A DNA stretch of 64,000 nt from Butyrivibrio sp. AE3004 (lineage in GTDB: Bacteria; Bacillota; Clostridia; Lachnospirales; Lachnospiraceae): positions 2,232,001-2,296,000 of the forward strand of contig NZ_JNLQ01000002.1 of the NCBI RefSeq assembly GCF_000703165.1, given 5' to 3'. Position numbers and translations under genes: made by a program. A model generated the notes under the pieces. That model was not told the DNA's origin, searched no databases, and worked only from the letters and a program-made list of their open reading frames with translations. Shown piece after piece: positions 9,401-17,625 of this stretch (its first letter is position 1; every line of letters starts with the position of its first letter).

Positions 9401-10973
9401 CGGTCACGACCTTTTCTCTTAATGAATCAATCGGAGGATTGGTAACCTGCGCAAAAAGCTGTTTGAAATAGCAGAAAAGAGGCTGATGGTGATCCGATAA
9501 CATTGCAAGGGGAATGTCAGTACCCATTGAAACAGTGGGCTCTATCCCGTTTTCAGCCATAGGCATGATCTGCTTTTTTACATCCTCATATGAATAGCCA
9601 AAGACCTTGTAAAGCTTATCTCTGATTTCCTGAGAATGTGTAGGTATCTTTTTGTTAGGTATATTTAACTTATCCAAATGTAAGAGATGTCTGTCCAACC
9701 ACTCACCGTAAGGCTTTGAACCGGAGTATTTGTGCTTACATTCTTCATCTGAAATTATGCGGCCTTCCTTTGTATCAACAAGAAGCATATGTCCCGGTGA
9801 AAGACGTGATTTCTTTAAGATATTTTCCTCGGGTATATCAAGAACACCGACCTCTGATGCAAGGATAAGTCTGCCGTCCTTTGTGACATAATATCTTGAG
9901 GGACGCAGACCGTTTCTGTCCAGAGTTGCGCCGAACACATCACCGTCTGTAAAAAGTACTGCGGCAGGGCCGTCCCAGGGCTCCATCATTGTTGCATAAT
10001 AATGATAGAAGTCCTTTTTATCCTGTTGCATGAAGTCATTGTGTTTCCATGGCTCAGGAATTGTGAGCATCATTGCAAGCGGAAGATCCATTCCGTTCAT
10101 ATAAAGAAATTCAAGTGTATTATCAAGCATGGCGGAATCAGAGCCCGATGATGCAATAACAGGATATACCTTCCCAAGGTCATCTCCGAAAACATCTGAT
10201 GCCATAGTTTCTTCGCGGGCGAGCATTCTGTCGCTGTTACCGCGGATAGTATTAATCTCACCGTTATGAGCGATCATCCTGTACGGATGAGCACGCTGCC
10301 AGGACGGTGTTGTATTTGTTGAAAAGCGGCTATGAACAAGCGCGATCGCAGTATGGTATTCGGGTGAAAGAAGATCCTCGTAAAAGTTTCTGAGCTGTCC
10401 TACCAAAAACATTCCCTTGTAAACAATAGTTCTTGATGAGAATGAACAGATATAGGTATCCTCTGATGACTTTTCATACTCTCTGCGGAGGCAGTACAAT
10501 CTTCTGTCAAAATCAATCCCCTTGTTCACATCAGCAGGTCTTTCAATAAAACACTGACAGATGTATGGCATGCAGTTTCTTGCAACTTCACCGAGTATTT
10601 CGGGATGGATCTCAACATCTCTCCAGCCGAGTACCTTCAGATTTTCTTTCTCTGCTATGACTTCGAGCATACGTTTTGCAAACATTCTTTTCATGGAATC
10701 CTGTGGAAAAAAGAACATGCCGATTCCGTAGTCACCGGAATTTTTTAACTCAATACCGGTCTTTTTGGCTTCCCTTGAAAAAAAGTTATGTGATATCTGC
10801 ACCAAAATACCGACGCCGTCACCGACTTTTCCGGTAGCGTCTTTTCCGGCTCTATGCTCAAGCTTCTCAACGATACTAAGCGCATCGTCAAGAACTTTGT
10901 TGTCTGCCTTACCATCTATATTTATAACCGCGCCGATACCGCATGCATCGCGCTCATTCATCCAATTATCCAT
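6420..10973 (-). CDS. gltB: Glutamate synthase large (alpha) subunit
   Basis: At 1517 residues this is a full-length GltB. The N-terminal Ntn glutaminase begins after a 10-residue propeptide at ACGIGAVI, where the cysteine becomes the catalytic N-terminus. The central and FMN domains contain the GGDxGTGAAPSSS-like stretch (SGYDGGTGAAPSSSVHHAG) and a 3Fe-4S site in CMGCMMMRVCSKDTC. The C-terminal GXG beta-helix domain is present. It forms the GOGAT complex with GltD immediately downstream and is fed by the type III glutamine synthetase gene upstream. The gene is intact. Confidence 0.97.
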   Translation of the reverse strand: MDNWMNERDACGIGAVINIDGKADNKVLDDALSIVEKLEHRAGKDATGKVGDGVGILVQISHNFFSREAKKTGIELKNSGDYGIGMFFFPQDSMKRMFAKRMLEVIAEKENLKVLGWRDVEIHPEILGEVARNCMPYICQCFIERPADVNKGIDFDRRLYCLRREYEKSSEDTYICSFSSRTIVYKGMFLVGQLRNFYEDLLSPEYHTAIALVHSRFSTNTTPSWQRAHPYRMIAHNGEINTIRGNSDRMLAREETMASDVFGDDLGKVYPVIASSGSDSAMLDNTLEFLYMNGMDLPLAMMLTIPEPWKHNDFMQQDKKDFYHYYATMMEPWDGPAAVLFTDGDVFGATLDRNGLRPSRYYVTKDGRLILASEVGVLDIPEENILKKSRLSPGHMLLVDTKEGRIISDEECKHKYSGSKPYGEWLDRHLLHLDKLNIPNKKIPTHSQEIRDKLYKVFGYSYEDVKKQIMPMAENGIEPTVSMGTDIPLAMLSDHHQPLFCYFKQLFAQVTNPPIDSLREKVVTDTTVYIGSDGNLLKEKSDNCRVLEVNNPILTGVDLMKIEALDQPGFHVRKISLLYYKNTPVERALEQLCISVDRAASDGVNIIILSDRGVDENHMPIPSLLAVSAVEQHLVRTKKRTAVSIILESGEPRDVHQIATLLGFGARAIQPYLAQECIAELIDIGILDKDYHTAIADYNKALLGGVVKIAAKMGISTLQSYQSARIFEAMGLSKELVDKYFTGTTSRVGGIGIKEIGEDVEFRHNKAFDPLGLSSDTTLDSIGFHSLRSGNDKEDHMYSPKTIVTLQRAVREGDYERFKEYTNMVDDENRPHTLRALLSFVPADKPVPLEEVESEESIVKRFQTGAMSYGSLSKEAHETLAIAMNRLGGKSNTGEGGEDVSRFGTERNSAVKQVASGRFGVSSGYLQSAQEIQIKMAQGAKPGEGGHLPGKKVYPWVAATRFSTPGVALISPPPHHDIYSIEDLAQLIYDLKNANDKARISVKLVSEAGVGTIASGVAKAGAQVILVSGYDGGTGAAPSSSVHHAGLPWELGVSEAHQSLLDNGLRSRVVLETDGKLMTGRDVAIAALLGAEEFGFATAPLVCMGCMMMRVCSKDTCPVGIATQNEELRKRFAGKPEYVMNFMLFVARQLREIMSELGFRKLTDMVGRTDCLRMRDGSGIKGKAGQGESAFAGMELAANSIKNRRYAADLGRLLNSDYAGREGSHFDEKDVYNFELEKTLDARVLIPAYEKDKDKMSISVDISSTDRSFGTLLGSRVTAEFGNSLAEDSIKVTACGGGGQSFGAFLPKGVTLKLYGDANDGFGKGLSGGKVIVRPSEKATYKAHENIIVGNVALYGATEGKAYICGVAGERFCVRNSGAIAVSEGCGDHGLEYMTGGRAVVLGMTGKNFAAGMSGGIAYVLDKEHTLYLRMNKDMASLYELTEKYDIAELKAILEDYVKETDSEYGKEILDNFESFIPDFKKIVPNDYQKMLTAIGKYEEQGISHDNAVLEAFKELA

Positions 10974-11041
10974 TTTTACCTACCTTGAAGTTTTATACAT
11001 AGTACACTAATTTCGAAACTGGCAGCCTTAGGCTGACTGAT

Positions 11042-11211
11042 GAGGTGTTTTAGCACAGCATTTTCGAAATAACCGGTATAATCCGCAAAATGCTTGCCCG
11101 AAGTGCAGTTTCAAAAACGTAGCGGGCTACGCTTTTGGAACTGTGCTATCGGGTAAGCAGGTTAGAATTTTGTATAGTTATTAAATGCTGTGCGAGATGT
11201 TTTTTCACCTC
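11042..11211. repeat. 170 bp imperfect palindrome between glnN and gltB
   Basis: The two halves are inverted copies centred on CGTAGC-GG-GCTACG at 11118-11131. Matching blocks outward include GCAGTTTC with a GGAACTGTGC partner, CCCG with CGGG, ATAAC with GTTAT, an 11 bp exact match (GCACAGCATTT at 11053-11063 with AAATGCTGTGC at 11183-11193), and the ends GAGGTG and CACCTC. With the adjacent small repeats it fills the 336 bp gap 10974-11309, in which I see no gene. The gltB promoter must lie within it or to its left. Confidence 0.75.
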
Positions 11212-11304
11212 ACCCGCCCCTTCGGGGCACCCTCCCCTCAAGAGGGGAGGGCTTTAATGTATTTTCGTTCACCTCACATTCCCCAAAGTAGGGGAGGGCT
11301 TTAT
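11206..11304. repeat. Double-hairpin intergenic repeat plus a partial copy
   Basis: CACCTCACCC is followed by hairpin GCCCC-TTC-GGGGC and then hairpin CCCTCCCC-TCAAGA-GGGGAGGG, ending in CTTTA. A reduced second copy with only the outer stem follows at about 11270-11304. This is the same architecture as the repeats at 13441, 22916, 24990, 25121, 59675 and 61149, but with different paired bases in the stems. Confidence 0.75.
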
Positions 11305-11309
11305 CATTT

Positions 11310-13418
11310 TTATCTAAGTGAGAAGAGCATCTGTCCATATGTGGGATAGCTCAAATACTTGTCAGGGATAAGTGCTTCAGCCTCATCAGCATATTTACGA
11401 AGTTCATCCATATCAGCAAGAATTGTCTTCTGATAGTATGATGCCTGATCGAGGATGCCTTCTTTTTCTTCAGCGATCTTTGTATCTGCTGCAAGTACCT
11501 CGAGTGCTTTGCACATTCCTGCAGAAGCCTCATCAATTGTCTTAAGAACTCCTGTCTCAAGTGTGGCACTTCCTTCACCGAGAAGACTCTTCTTCTGAAG
11601 GATTTCCTTACCAAGATCCTTCTGATAGGAAATGATACCTTCTGTCAGATCCTTTCTAACCATCTCCTGCATAGTGAGTGCTTCTATATGAACTGACTTT
11701 GAGTAGTTCTCAAGGAGGATTTCATATCTTGAATGAATCTCTTCTTCTGTAAAGATGTTGTGCTTTGTAAAGAGCTTTATTGACTCATCTGAAATCCAGT
11801 AAGGCATTGCATCCGGAAGTGACTTAAGGTTCGGAAGACCTCTCTTTTCAGCCTCTGCAACCCATTCGTCTGTATATCCGTTTCCGTTAAAGAGCACTCT
11901 CTTGTGTGCAGCAAGCTCTTCCTTCAGTACCTCCATAACCTTTTCTTTAAGGTCTTCACCTGAATAAGCTGAAAGCTTTTCATAAAGTCTTGCCACCTCT
12001 TCAGCAACCGCTGTGTTCAAAACGATATTTGCATTTGCTACGGAAACTGATGAACCGGGCATACGGAATTCGAATTTGTTTCCTGTAAATGCAAAAGGTG
12101 ATGTTCTGTTTCTGTCTGTGTTGTCCTTTGTAAAATGAGGAAGTACCTTTGCTCCCATTGCCATCTGAACTTTGCCCTGGCTAACGTAAGCTTTTCCTTC
12201 TTCAACACTCTTTAATACTTCGGCAAGCTCATCACCAACGAAAATTGAGATGATAGCCGGCGGTGCCTCATTTCCTCCAAGTCTGTGGTCGTTTCCGGCG
12301 GATGCAACTGAGAGTCTGAGAATAGGTGCATACTCATCAACCGCAGAAATGACTGCCATAAGAAATACAAGGAACGGAATATTTTCACCGGGATTCTTAC
12401 CGGGATCAAGCAGGTTCATTCCTGTATCTGTACATACAGACCAGTTGTTGTGCTTACCTGAACCGTTGATTCCTTCAAACGGCTTTTCATGTAAAAGACA
12501 TGCATAATTGTGCTTGTCTGCAACCTTTTTCATAACCTCCATTGTGAGCTGGTTGTGGTCAACAGCGATGTTTGCTGTTTCAAATACAGGTGCAAGCTCA
12601 TGCTGTGAAGGTGCTACTTCGTTGTGCTTTGTCTTAGCAGGAATACCAAGCTTCCAGAGTTCTTCATCAAGGTCGTGCATGTAAGCAGATACCTTGGGCT
12701 TTATAACTCCGAAATAATGATCCTCCATCTCCTGCCCTTTTGTCGCCGGTGCACCGATGAGGGTTCGGCCGGTGAAAAGAAGGTCCTTTCTCTTTTTGTA
12801 GAAGTCCTTATCTATTAAGAAATACTCCTGCTCAGAGCCGATTGTGGTGTTTACGCGTTTTACATCCTCGTAACCCAGGAGGTGGAGCAATTTTACTGAT
12901 TCTTTTGACAGAGCTTCCATCGAGCGCAGAAGAGGTGTCTTCTTATCAAGCGCTTCTCCGCCATATGAACAGAATGCTGTGGGGATGTAAAGTGAACCAT
13001 CTTTTATAAAAGCAGGAGATGAAGGATCCCAGGCTGTATAGCCACGTGCTTCAAAGGTTGCACGAAGGCCTCCTGAAGGAAAGCTTGATGCATCGGGTTC
13101 GCCCTTTACAAGCTCTTTTCCGGAAAACTCCATGATGATCGTTCCTTCACCTGAAGGTGAAATAAAACTGTCATGTTTCTCAGCTGTAAGTCCTGTCATG
13201 GGCTGGAACCAGTGTGTAAAATGTGTTGCCCCGTTCTCAATTGCCCATTCTTTCATAACTGCAGCTACTGTATTAGCAACATCAAGCTCAAGGTGTGAGC
13301 CCATCTCTATTGTCTTGTGAACTGCTTTGTATATATCCTTGGGAAGTCTCTCCTTCATGATCTTGTCATTGAATACGAGACATCCGAATTTTTCTGTAAG
13401 TTTACTTGCTTCTATCAT
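11310..13418 (-). CDS. glnN: Glutamine synthetase type III
   Basis: GlnN makes glutamine from glutamate, ammonia and ATP. The 702-residue length and opening sequence identify the type III (GSIII) class common in Bacteroides and Clostridia, not the roughly 450-residue GlnA. Visible motifs include [14 protein letters not shown], the [18 protein letters not shown] metal site ([17 protein letters not shown]) and [13 protein letters not shown]. The start ATG at 13418 has a strong AGGAGG site. It lies in line with asnB upstream and gltBD downstream. Large repeat blocks occupy both flanking gaps, so transcript continuity is uncertain. Confidence 0.96.
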   Translation of the reverse strand: MIEASKLTEKFGCLVFNDKIMKERLPKDIYKAVHKTIEMGSHLELDVANTVAAVMKEWAIENGATHFTHWFQPMTGLTAEKHDSFISPSGEGTIIMEFSGKELVKGEPDASSFPSGGLRATFEARGYTAWDPSSPAFIKDGSLYIPTAFCSYGGEALDKKTPLLRSMEALSKESVKLLHLLGYEDVKRVNTTIGSEQEYFLIDKDFYKKRKDLLFTGRTLIGAPATKGQEMEDHYFGVIKPKVSAYMHDLDEELWKLGIPAKTKHNEVAPSQHELAPVFETANIAVDHNQLTMEVMKKVADKHNYACLLHEKPFEGINGSGKHNNWSVCTDTGMNLLDPGKNPGENIPFLVFLMAVISAVDEYAPILRLSVASAGNDHRLGGNEAPPAIISIFVGDELAEVLKSVEEGKAYVSQGKVQMAMGAKVLPHFTKDNTDRNRTSPFAFTGNKFEFRMPGSSVSVANANIVLNTAVAEEVARLYEKLSAYSGEDLKEKVMEVLKEELAAHKRVLFNGNGYTDEWVAEAEKRGLPNLKSLPDAMPYWISDESIKLFTKHNIFTEEEIHSRYEILLENYSKSVHIEALTMQEMVRKDLTEGIISYQKDLGKEILQKKSLLGEGSATLETGVLKTIDEASAGMCKALEVLAADTKIAEEKEGILDQASYYQKTILADMDELRKYADEAEALIPDKYLSYPTYGQMLFSLR

Positions 13419-13440
13419 TACCTTTTCCTCCTTTTATAGC

Positions 13441-13697
13441 CCCTCATCCGGCACTTCGTGCCACCTTCCCCCCAGAGGGGGAAGGCTTTATTTTTCTTTC
13501 TCCATGGGAAGGCTTTTTTTCTTTCTCCATGGGAAGGCTTTTTTTCTTTCTCCATGGGAAGGCTTTTTTTTCTTTCTCCATGGGCAGGCTTTTTTTCTTT
13601 CTCCATGGGCAGGCTTTTTTTCTTTCTCCATGGGCAGGCTTTTTTTATGCCTTCCCCCTTGAGGGGGAAGGTGTCAGCGTAGCTGACGGATGAGGGT
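13441..13697. repeat. Composite repeat: inverted ends with six tandem 25-26 bp units
   Basis: The left end (13441-13490) is CCCTCATCCG, hairpin GGCAC-TTC-GTGCC, hairpin CCTTCCCCC-GGGGGAAGG, then CTTT. The right end (13649-13697) is the same unit inverted, with GTCAGC-GTA-GCTGAC as its small hairpin. Between them are six tandem units starting at 13496, 13521, 13546, 13572, 13597 and 13622. Each is CTTTCTCCATGGG(A/C)AGGC followed by seven to eight T residues. Three have GGGAAGG and three GGGCAGG. Each unit can form a 7 bp hairpin followed by T residues in the plus direction. No gene is supported here. Confidence 0.85.
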
Positions 13698-13703
13698 TCA
13701 TTA

Positions 13704-15287
13704 TCACTTACCACTTGCGCCGTAATTGCTAAGTACTCTTGCTGACGGGTCATTGACATCGCAACCCTTCCAGCTCTTGTTGGGCATCCAGAAATCGATA
13801 ATCATATCTGACAGACCCTCGTAATATTTTTCAAAAATCTCTCTATATAAAAGTGACTCTTTTGTAAACGGTGTTGCATGCTCATACTTAACTCTGTTTC
13901 TCTCGTACTCTTCGTCCGTGTATTTATCTTCTGCGTATTCCATAAGATCGTCTCTTAAGGAATGTCCTACAGCATCTGAAAATGCCGCCTTCTCTCTCAT
14001 CAGAATTGAGTAAGGAATAAATTTATCAGGTTCAAATGCTTTCCTTAATAAATATTTACCCATGCCGTATGTGTTAAGCTTTTTCTCCGGATCGATGCTC
14101 ATTACATAATCTACAAAATCAAGATCACCGAAAGGAACTCTTGCTTCGAGTGAGTTGACACTTATGCATCTGTCCGCACGAAGTACATCGTACATGTGAA
14201 GTTCTCTTACTCTCTTCTTTGCTTCTTCCTGAAAAGCTTCGGCGGTTGGAGCAAAGTCTGTGTATTTATAACCGAAAATCTCATCTGATATCTCACCTGT
14301 AAGAACAACCTTAATGTCTGTATTTTCATGTATCCACTTACATAAAAGGTACATTCCGATGGAAGCTCTTATAGTTGTAATATCATAGGTTCCGAGAGCT
14401 TTTATAACAGGCTCGAGTGCATCCAGAACATCCTGTTTTGTAATGATAACCTCATGATGATTGCTGTGAATGTACTCAGCGACCTCCCTTGCATACTTAA
14501 GGTCAATGGCATCTATATCCATTCCTATGGCAAAGGTCTCGATCGGTTTATCACTAAGACTTGCTGCAACTCCGCATACCAGTGATGAATCAAGTCCGCC
14601 GGATAATAAAAATCCAACCGGGGCATCAGCATCAAGTCTCTTCTTTATTCCGTTTAATAATTTGTCATGTATATTTTTTGTAATTGTTTCAAGGTTATCT
14701 GTTTTAACTTCTTTGACATATGTCATGTCTCTGTAGCAGATAAACTTTCCGTCCTCGTAATAATGTCCGGGCGGAAATGGTGTTATTTTCTTGCATACAC
14801 CCGTAAGGTTTTTGGGTTCTGATGCAAAAAGGATATATCCGTCTTCGTCATAACCGTAATACAGAGGTCTTATTCCTATCGGATCTCTTGCTGCGATGAA
14901 GCTATTTTTCTCCGCATCATAAATTACCATTGCAAATTCGGCATCCAAAAGGTTAAACATTTTTGATCCGAGTTTTTCATAAAGAGGAAGAATTATCTCG
15001 CAATCACTATCGCTCTTAAAGGTATATCCAAGAGATTTCAGATACTTCTTAAGTGTGTTAAAGCCATACAATTCTCCGTTGCAGATCACAGCATTTCCGT
15101 TTAAGGTAAAGGGCTGCATTCCATTGCAGTTAAGTCCCATAATCGCCAATCTGTTAAATCCGAGCCATCCTCCCTTCACCTTCAGGGTCCTGGACTTATC
15201 AGGTCCTCTTGATGCTGTTCTCTCCAGCATTTCCTCAAAGAATTCTTTACTTAGCTCTTCTCTTGCATATGTGAGAATTGCGCACAT
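13704..15287 (-). CDS. asnB: Asparagine synthase (glutamine-hydrolysing), AsnB type
   Basis: AsnB makes asparagine from aspartate, ATP and glutamine amide. The start at 15287 is set by the requirement for a catalytic cysteine as residue 2 (MCAILTY) and by a GAGGAAGAG site just upstream; earlier in-frame starts would bury that cysteine. The glutaminase domain (about residues 1-190) shows SRGPDKSRT and FNRLAIMGL. The synthetase domain shows the PP-loop GFLLSGGLDSSLVCG near residue 235 and LTGEISDEIFGY. The 527-residue length is normal. It is followed by glnN and preceded by the amt fusion gene. Confidence 0.93.
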   Translation of the reverse strand: MCAILTYAREELSKEFFEEMLERTASRGPDKSRTLKVKGGWLGFNRLAIMGLNCNGMQPFTLNGNAVICNGELYGFNTLKKYLKSLGYTFKSDSDCEIILPLYEKLGSKMFNLLDAEFAMVIYDAEKNSFIAARDPIGIRPLYYGYDEDGYILFASEPKNLTGVCKKITPFPPGHYYEDGKFICYRDMTYVKEVKTDNLETITKNIHDKLLNGIKKRLDADAPVGFLLSGGLDSSLVCGVAASLSDKPIETFAIGMDIDAIDLKYAREVAEYIHSNHHEVIITKQDVLDALEPVIKALGTYDITTIRASIGMYLLCKWIHENTDIKVVLTGEISDEIFGYKYTDFAPTAEAFQEEAKKRVRELHMYDVLRADRCISVNSLEARVPFGDLDFVDYVMSIDPEKKLNTYGMGKYLLRKAFEPDKFIPYSILMREKAAFSDAVGHSLRDDLMEYAEDKYTDEEYERNRVKYEHATPFTKESLLYREIFEKYYEGLSDMIIDFWMPNKSWKGCDVNDPSARVLSNYGASGK

Positions 15288-15323
15288 AATACTCTTCCTC
15301 CTGGTATTTCTTTTTTTATATGA

Positions 15324-15356
15324 AACACTAAGCTGACACCACTCAGACTTAGTGTT
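15324..15356 (-). promoter_or_regulatory. Hairpin in the amt-asnB gap
   Basis: A 9 bp exact inverted repeat (AACACTAAG / CTTAGTGTT) with a 15-base loop lies between the amt stop and the asnB start. No T run follows in the minus direction, so it is more likely an mRNA processing or leader structure than a terminator. Confidence 0.4.
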
Positions 15357-15389
15357 CATTATTAAATTTATTAACTTTGAATCCCTTTA

Positions 15390-17159
15390 TCACTCAGCAT
15401 CCGCAAGGGCAAGGATACCTTCTTCGCCTGTACGGATCTTTACTACATTATCGATGCTGTAAACGAAGATCTTACCATCACCGATCTTACCTGTATAAAG
15501 AGTTCTCTTAGCAGCTTCTATTACATCTTCTACAGGGATCTTGCTTACAACAACCTCAAGCTTGATCTTGGGAAGAAGTGTTACATCCATTTCAACTCCG
15601 CGATACTTCTGTCCTGATCCCTTCTGTACGCCACATCCCATAACCTGAGTTACTGTCATACCTGTTACACCAAGATCATTCATTGCCTTACGAAGCTTGT
15701 CATATCTTGAAAGCTTTGTAACAATAACTACCTTATGAATACCTGTATCTGTCTTAACAGGGCCTGTAACAACAGGAACAGATGCATTTTTCTGGAATTC
15801 TGAAGCCTTGTCATATTCATCTACACCAAGGTCTGTGTTTTCGTTCACACTCATGTTAAGAGTATTTGAAATATCCATAAGTGCGAATCCTGAATAAGCT
15901 GAAGCAAGACCATGCTCTGTAGCATCAAGACCTGTGATTTCCTCTTCCTCTGTAACTCTAAGACCAAGAAGTGCTTTGATTGCAACGAAGGTTACTGTAA
16001 TTGTTACTGCTGTCCAGGCTGCAACTGCTGCGAAACCTACAAGCTGAATTCCAAGGAGCTTAAATCCGCCGCCGTAGAAAAGACCAACCATCTCATTTCC
16101 TGCTGAATCAGCAATGCTATAACCGGGTGCTGCGTTTGTTGCGAAAAGACCAACTGCAATTGTTCCCCAGATACCGTTTAAGCAGTGAACTGCAACTGCT
16201 CCAACCGGATCATCAACATGAAGCTTATAATCAAGAAACCATACGCCGAAGCAAACAAGAAGTCCTGCAACAATACCTATCACTATTGCGCCGAATGCGT
16301 CTGTTACATCGCAGGGAGCTGTGATCGCTACAAGACCTGCAAGTGAAGCATTGAGACACATTGAAACATCGGGCTTACCATATTTAAGCCATGTAAATAT
16401 CATGCATGTTACAGTTGCAAGTGCAGGTGCGATTGTTGTTGTTACAAATACACTTCCGAGCTGCTCAATAGATGTGCAGGCTGCTCCGTTGAAGCCATAC
16501 CAGCCAAGCCAGAGAATAAAAACACCAAGTGCTGCAGCTGTAAGATTATGTCCGGGGAAAGCGTTTACCTTAACAACCTCTCCTCTTGCATTTCTCTCGA
16601 ACTTTCCAATACGGGGACCGAGGAAAGCTGCACCGATAAGAGCTGAAATACCGCCAACCATGTGAATACATGTGGATCCTGCAAAATCATGGAAGCCCAT
16701 CTGTGAGAGGAAACCGCCGCCCCATGTCCAATGTGCTTCAATAGGATAAATGATTGCTGAAATAACTGCCGAGTACACACAATAGGAAATGAATTTTGTT
16801 CTCTCAGCCATTGATCCTGAAACGATTGTTGCCGTCGTAGCACAGAACACTAAATTGAATACGAAATTGGACCAGTCAAAGTTTGCATAATTTGTAAAAA
16901 TATCAAACCCGGGCTTTCCAATGAATCCCATCAGATCTTCACCAAGTAAAAGACCAAAACCGATAAGGATAAATACTACAGTTCCGATACAGAAATCCAT
17001 CAGGTTTTTCATAATGATATTTCCTGTATTCTTTGCTCTGGTAAAACCGGCTTCACACATTGCAAAGCCTGCCTGCATCCAGAAGACGAGAGCTGCACCT
17101 ATCAGGAACCAAACTCCAAAGATTTTCCCGTCGACAATACTCATAATCTCTTCACTCAT
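15390..17159 (-). CDS. amt: Ammonium transporter fused to a C-terminal PII (GlnK/GlnB) domain
   Basis: This is a natural fusion of an Amt channel and its regulator. Residues 1-420 are an 11-helix Amt with the paired pore histidines in GSTCIHMVGG and AVAVHCLNGIWG. Residues about 475-589 form a complete PII domain. It begins IHKVVIVTKLSRYDKLRKAM, carries the T-loop tyrosine (about residue 517) in GSGQKYRGVE, and has the B-loop nucleotide motif TGKIGDGKIFV near residue 560. A linker of about 50 polar residues joins them. The ATG at 17159 is chosen because the upstream in-frame TTG overlaps its GGAGGAG site. Both partners are trimers, so the fusion is structurally plausible. It should gate ammonium entry by ATP/ADP and 2-oxoglutarate in cis. 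Confidence 0.94.
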   Translation of the reverse strand: MSEEIMSIVDGKIFGVWFLIGAALVFWMQAGFAMCEAGFTRAKNTGNIIMKNLMDFCIGTVVFILIGFGLLLGEDLMGFIGKPGFDIFTNYANFDWSNFVFNLVFCATTATIVSGSMAERTKFISYCVYSAVISAIIYPIEAHWTWGGGFLSQMGFHDFAGSTCIHMVGGISALIGAAFLGPRIGKFERNARGEVVKVNAFPGHNLTAAALGVFILWLGWYGFNGAACTSIEQLGSVFVTTTIAPALATVTCMIFTWLKYGKPDVSMCLNASLAGLVAITAPCDVTDAFGAIVIGIVAGLLVCFGVWFLDYKLHVDDPVGAVAVHCLNGIWGTIAVGLFATNAAPGYSIADSAGNEMVGLFYGGGFKLLGIQLVGFAAVAAWTAVTITVTFVAIKALLGLRVTEEEEITGLDATEHGLASAYSGFALMDISNTLNMSVNENTDLGVDEYDKASEFQKNASVPVVTGPVKTDTGIHKVVIVTKLSRYDKLRKAMNDLGVTGMTVTQVMGCGVQKGSGQKYRGVEMDVTLLPKIKLEVVVSKIPVEDVIEAAKRTLYTGKIGDGKIFVYSIDNVVKIRTGEEGILALADAE

Positions 17160-17180
17160 AATCTTCTCCTCCAAAAAAGA

Positions 17181-17237
17181 TAAAAAAGCGGTGCAAAGGA
17201 ACGGCTGTCTTATAGCCTGATGCCCCTTTGCACCGCT
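17181..17237 (-). terminator. Leader terminator immediately before the amt ribosome binding site
   Basis: The stem AGCGGTGCAAAGG / CCTTTGCACCGCT is 13 bp exact, with an inner GGCT/AGCC helix in its loop. Six T residues follow in the minus direction (17182-17187), and the GGAGGAG site and ATG come next. A terminator placed in front of the start codon indicates transcription attenuation of amt. Confidence 0.75.
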
Positions 17238-17267
17238 TTCATCTATGAACTTTATTATGGAATACCT

Positions 17268-17355
17268 GTATACACTTTATGGTGTACATATCTCCGGAGT
17301 CGTATCCACTAATACATAGAAAAAGGCGCCTTAGAGTGTTATCTCTAAGACGCCC
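17268..17355 (-). promoter_or_regulatory. amt leader: first terminator-like hairpin and mid-leader dyad
   Basis: A hairpin at 17325-17355 (GGGCGTCTTAGAG / CTCTAAGGCGCC, six-base loop ATAACA) starts within about 15 bases of the predicted transcription start and is followed by five T residues. A smaller dyad (TACAC-TTTATG-GTGTA on the plus strand) lies at 17271-17286. With the hairpin at 17187-17237 this gives three successive stem-loops in a leader of about 200 bases. The 17160-17625 gap holds this leader, its promoter and the upstream region of the plus-strand chemoreceptor. Confidence 0.6.
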
Positions 17356-17373
17356 TTGTCTTTATAGATTGTG

Positions 17374-17402
17374 ATTGTACGCTCGTATACAAAAAGTGTC
17401 AA
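17374..17402 (-). promoter_or_regulatory. Near-consensus housekeeping promoter for the amt transcript
   Basis: On the minus strand, TTGACA (17397-17402) and TACAAT (17374-17379) are separated by exactly 17 bases. This matches the vegetative sigma factor consensus with a single -10 mismatch. The predicted start is near 17367, giving a leader of about 200 bases. Confidence 0.85.
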
Positions 17403-17625
17403 GTGACTTTTTTAACTTTTTTTGTTTTTTCTTCAGTTACGTTTTTTATCTAATGCCATTATCATTTTTTGATTTACTCATATGCGCTTTTTAGAAATGT
17501 TTAATAAAAAGTTTATGCACTGAAAAACATTTATGTATTACCATTAATTTAAAAGTAATTTAGCTTTAAAGGGATATCCGACTTTTTTAGTCAGATATAA
17601 AATATGTTTTCCAGAGGAGGTTATT

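Noticed and set aside
13496..13647. Regularly spaced repeats that could suggest a CRISPR array
   Set aside because: The units are directly abutting with no unique spacers, a 25-26 bp period and a T run as the only separator; no cas genes are nearby.
13327..13693. Several overlapping open frames on both strands with repeated Ser-Phe-Ser-Met-Gly-Arg-Leu or Pro-Met-Glu-Lys-type peptides
   Set aside because: They are translations of the 25-26 bp tandem repeat array and its inverted ends; no ribosome binding sites, and the same DNA reads open in several frames.
17160..17406. T-box, glnA-type glutamine riboswitch or canonical ANTAR two-hexaloop leader upstream of amt
   Set aside because: There is no T-box GGTGGNACCGCG-like sequence and no three-way junction of the glnA motif. 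The hexaloop ATAACA lacks the G4 expected for ANTAR targets. It is reported only as an unassigned attenuation leader.
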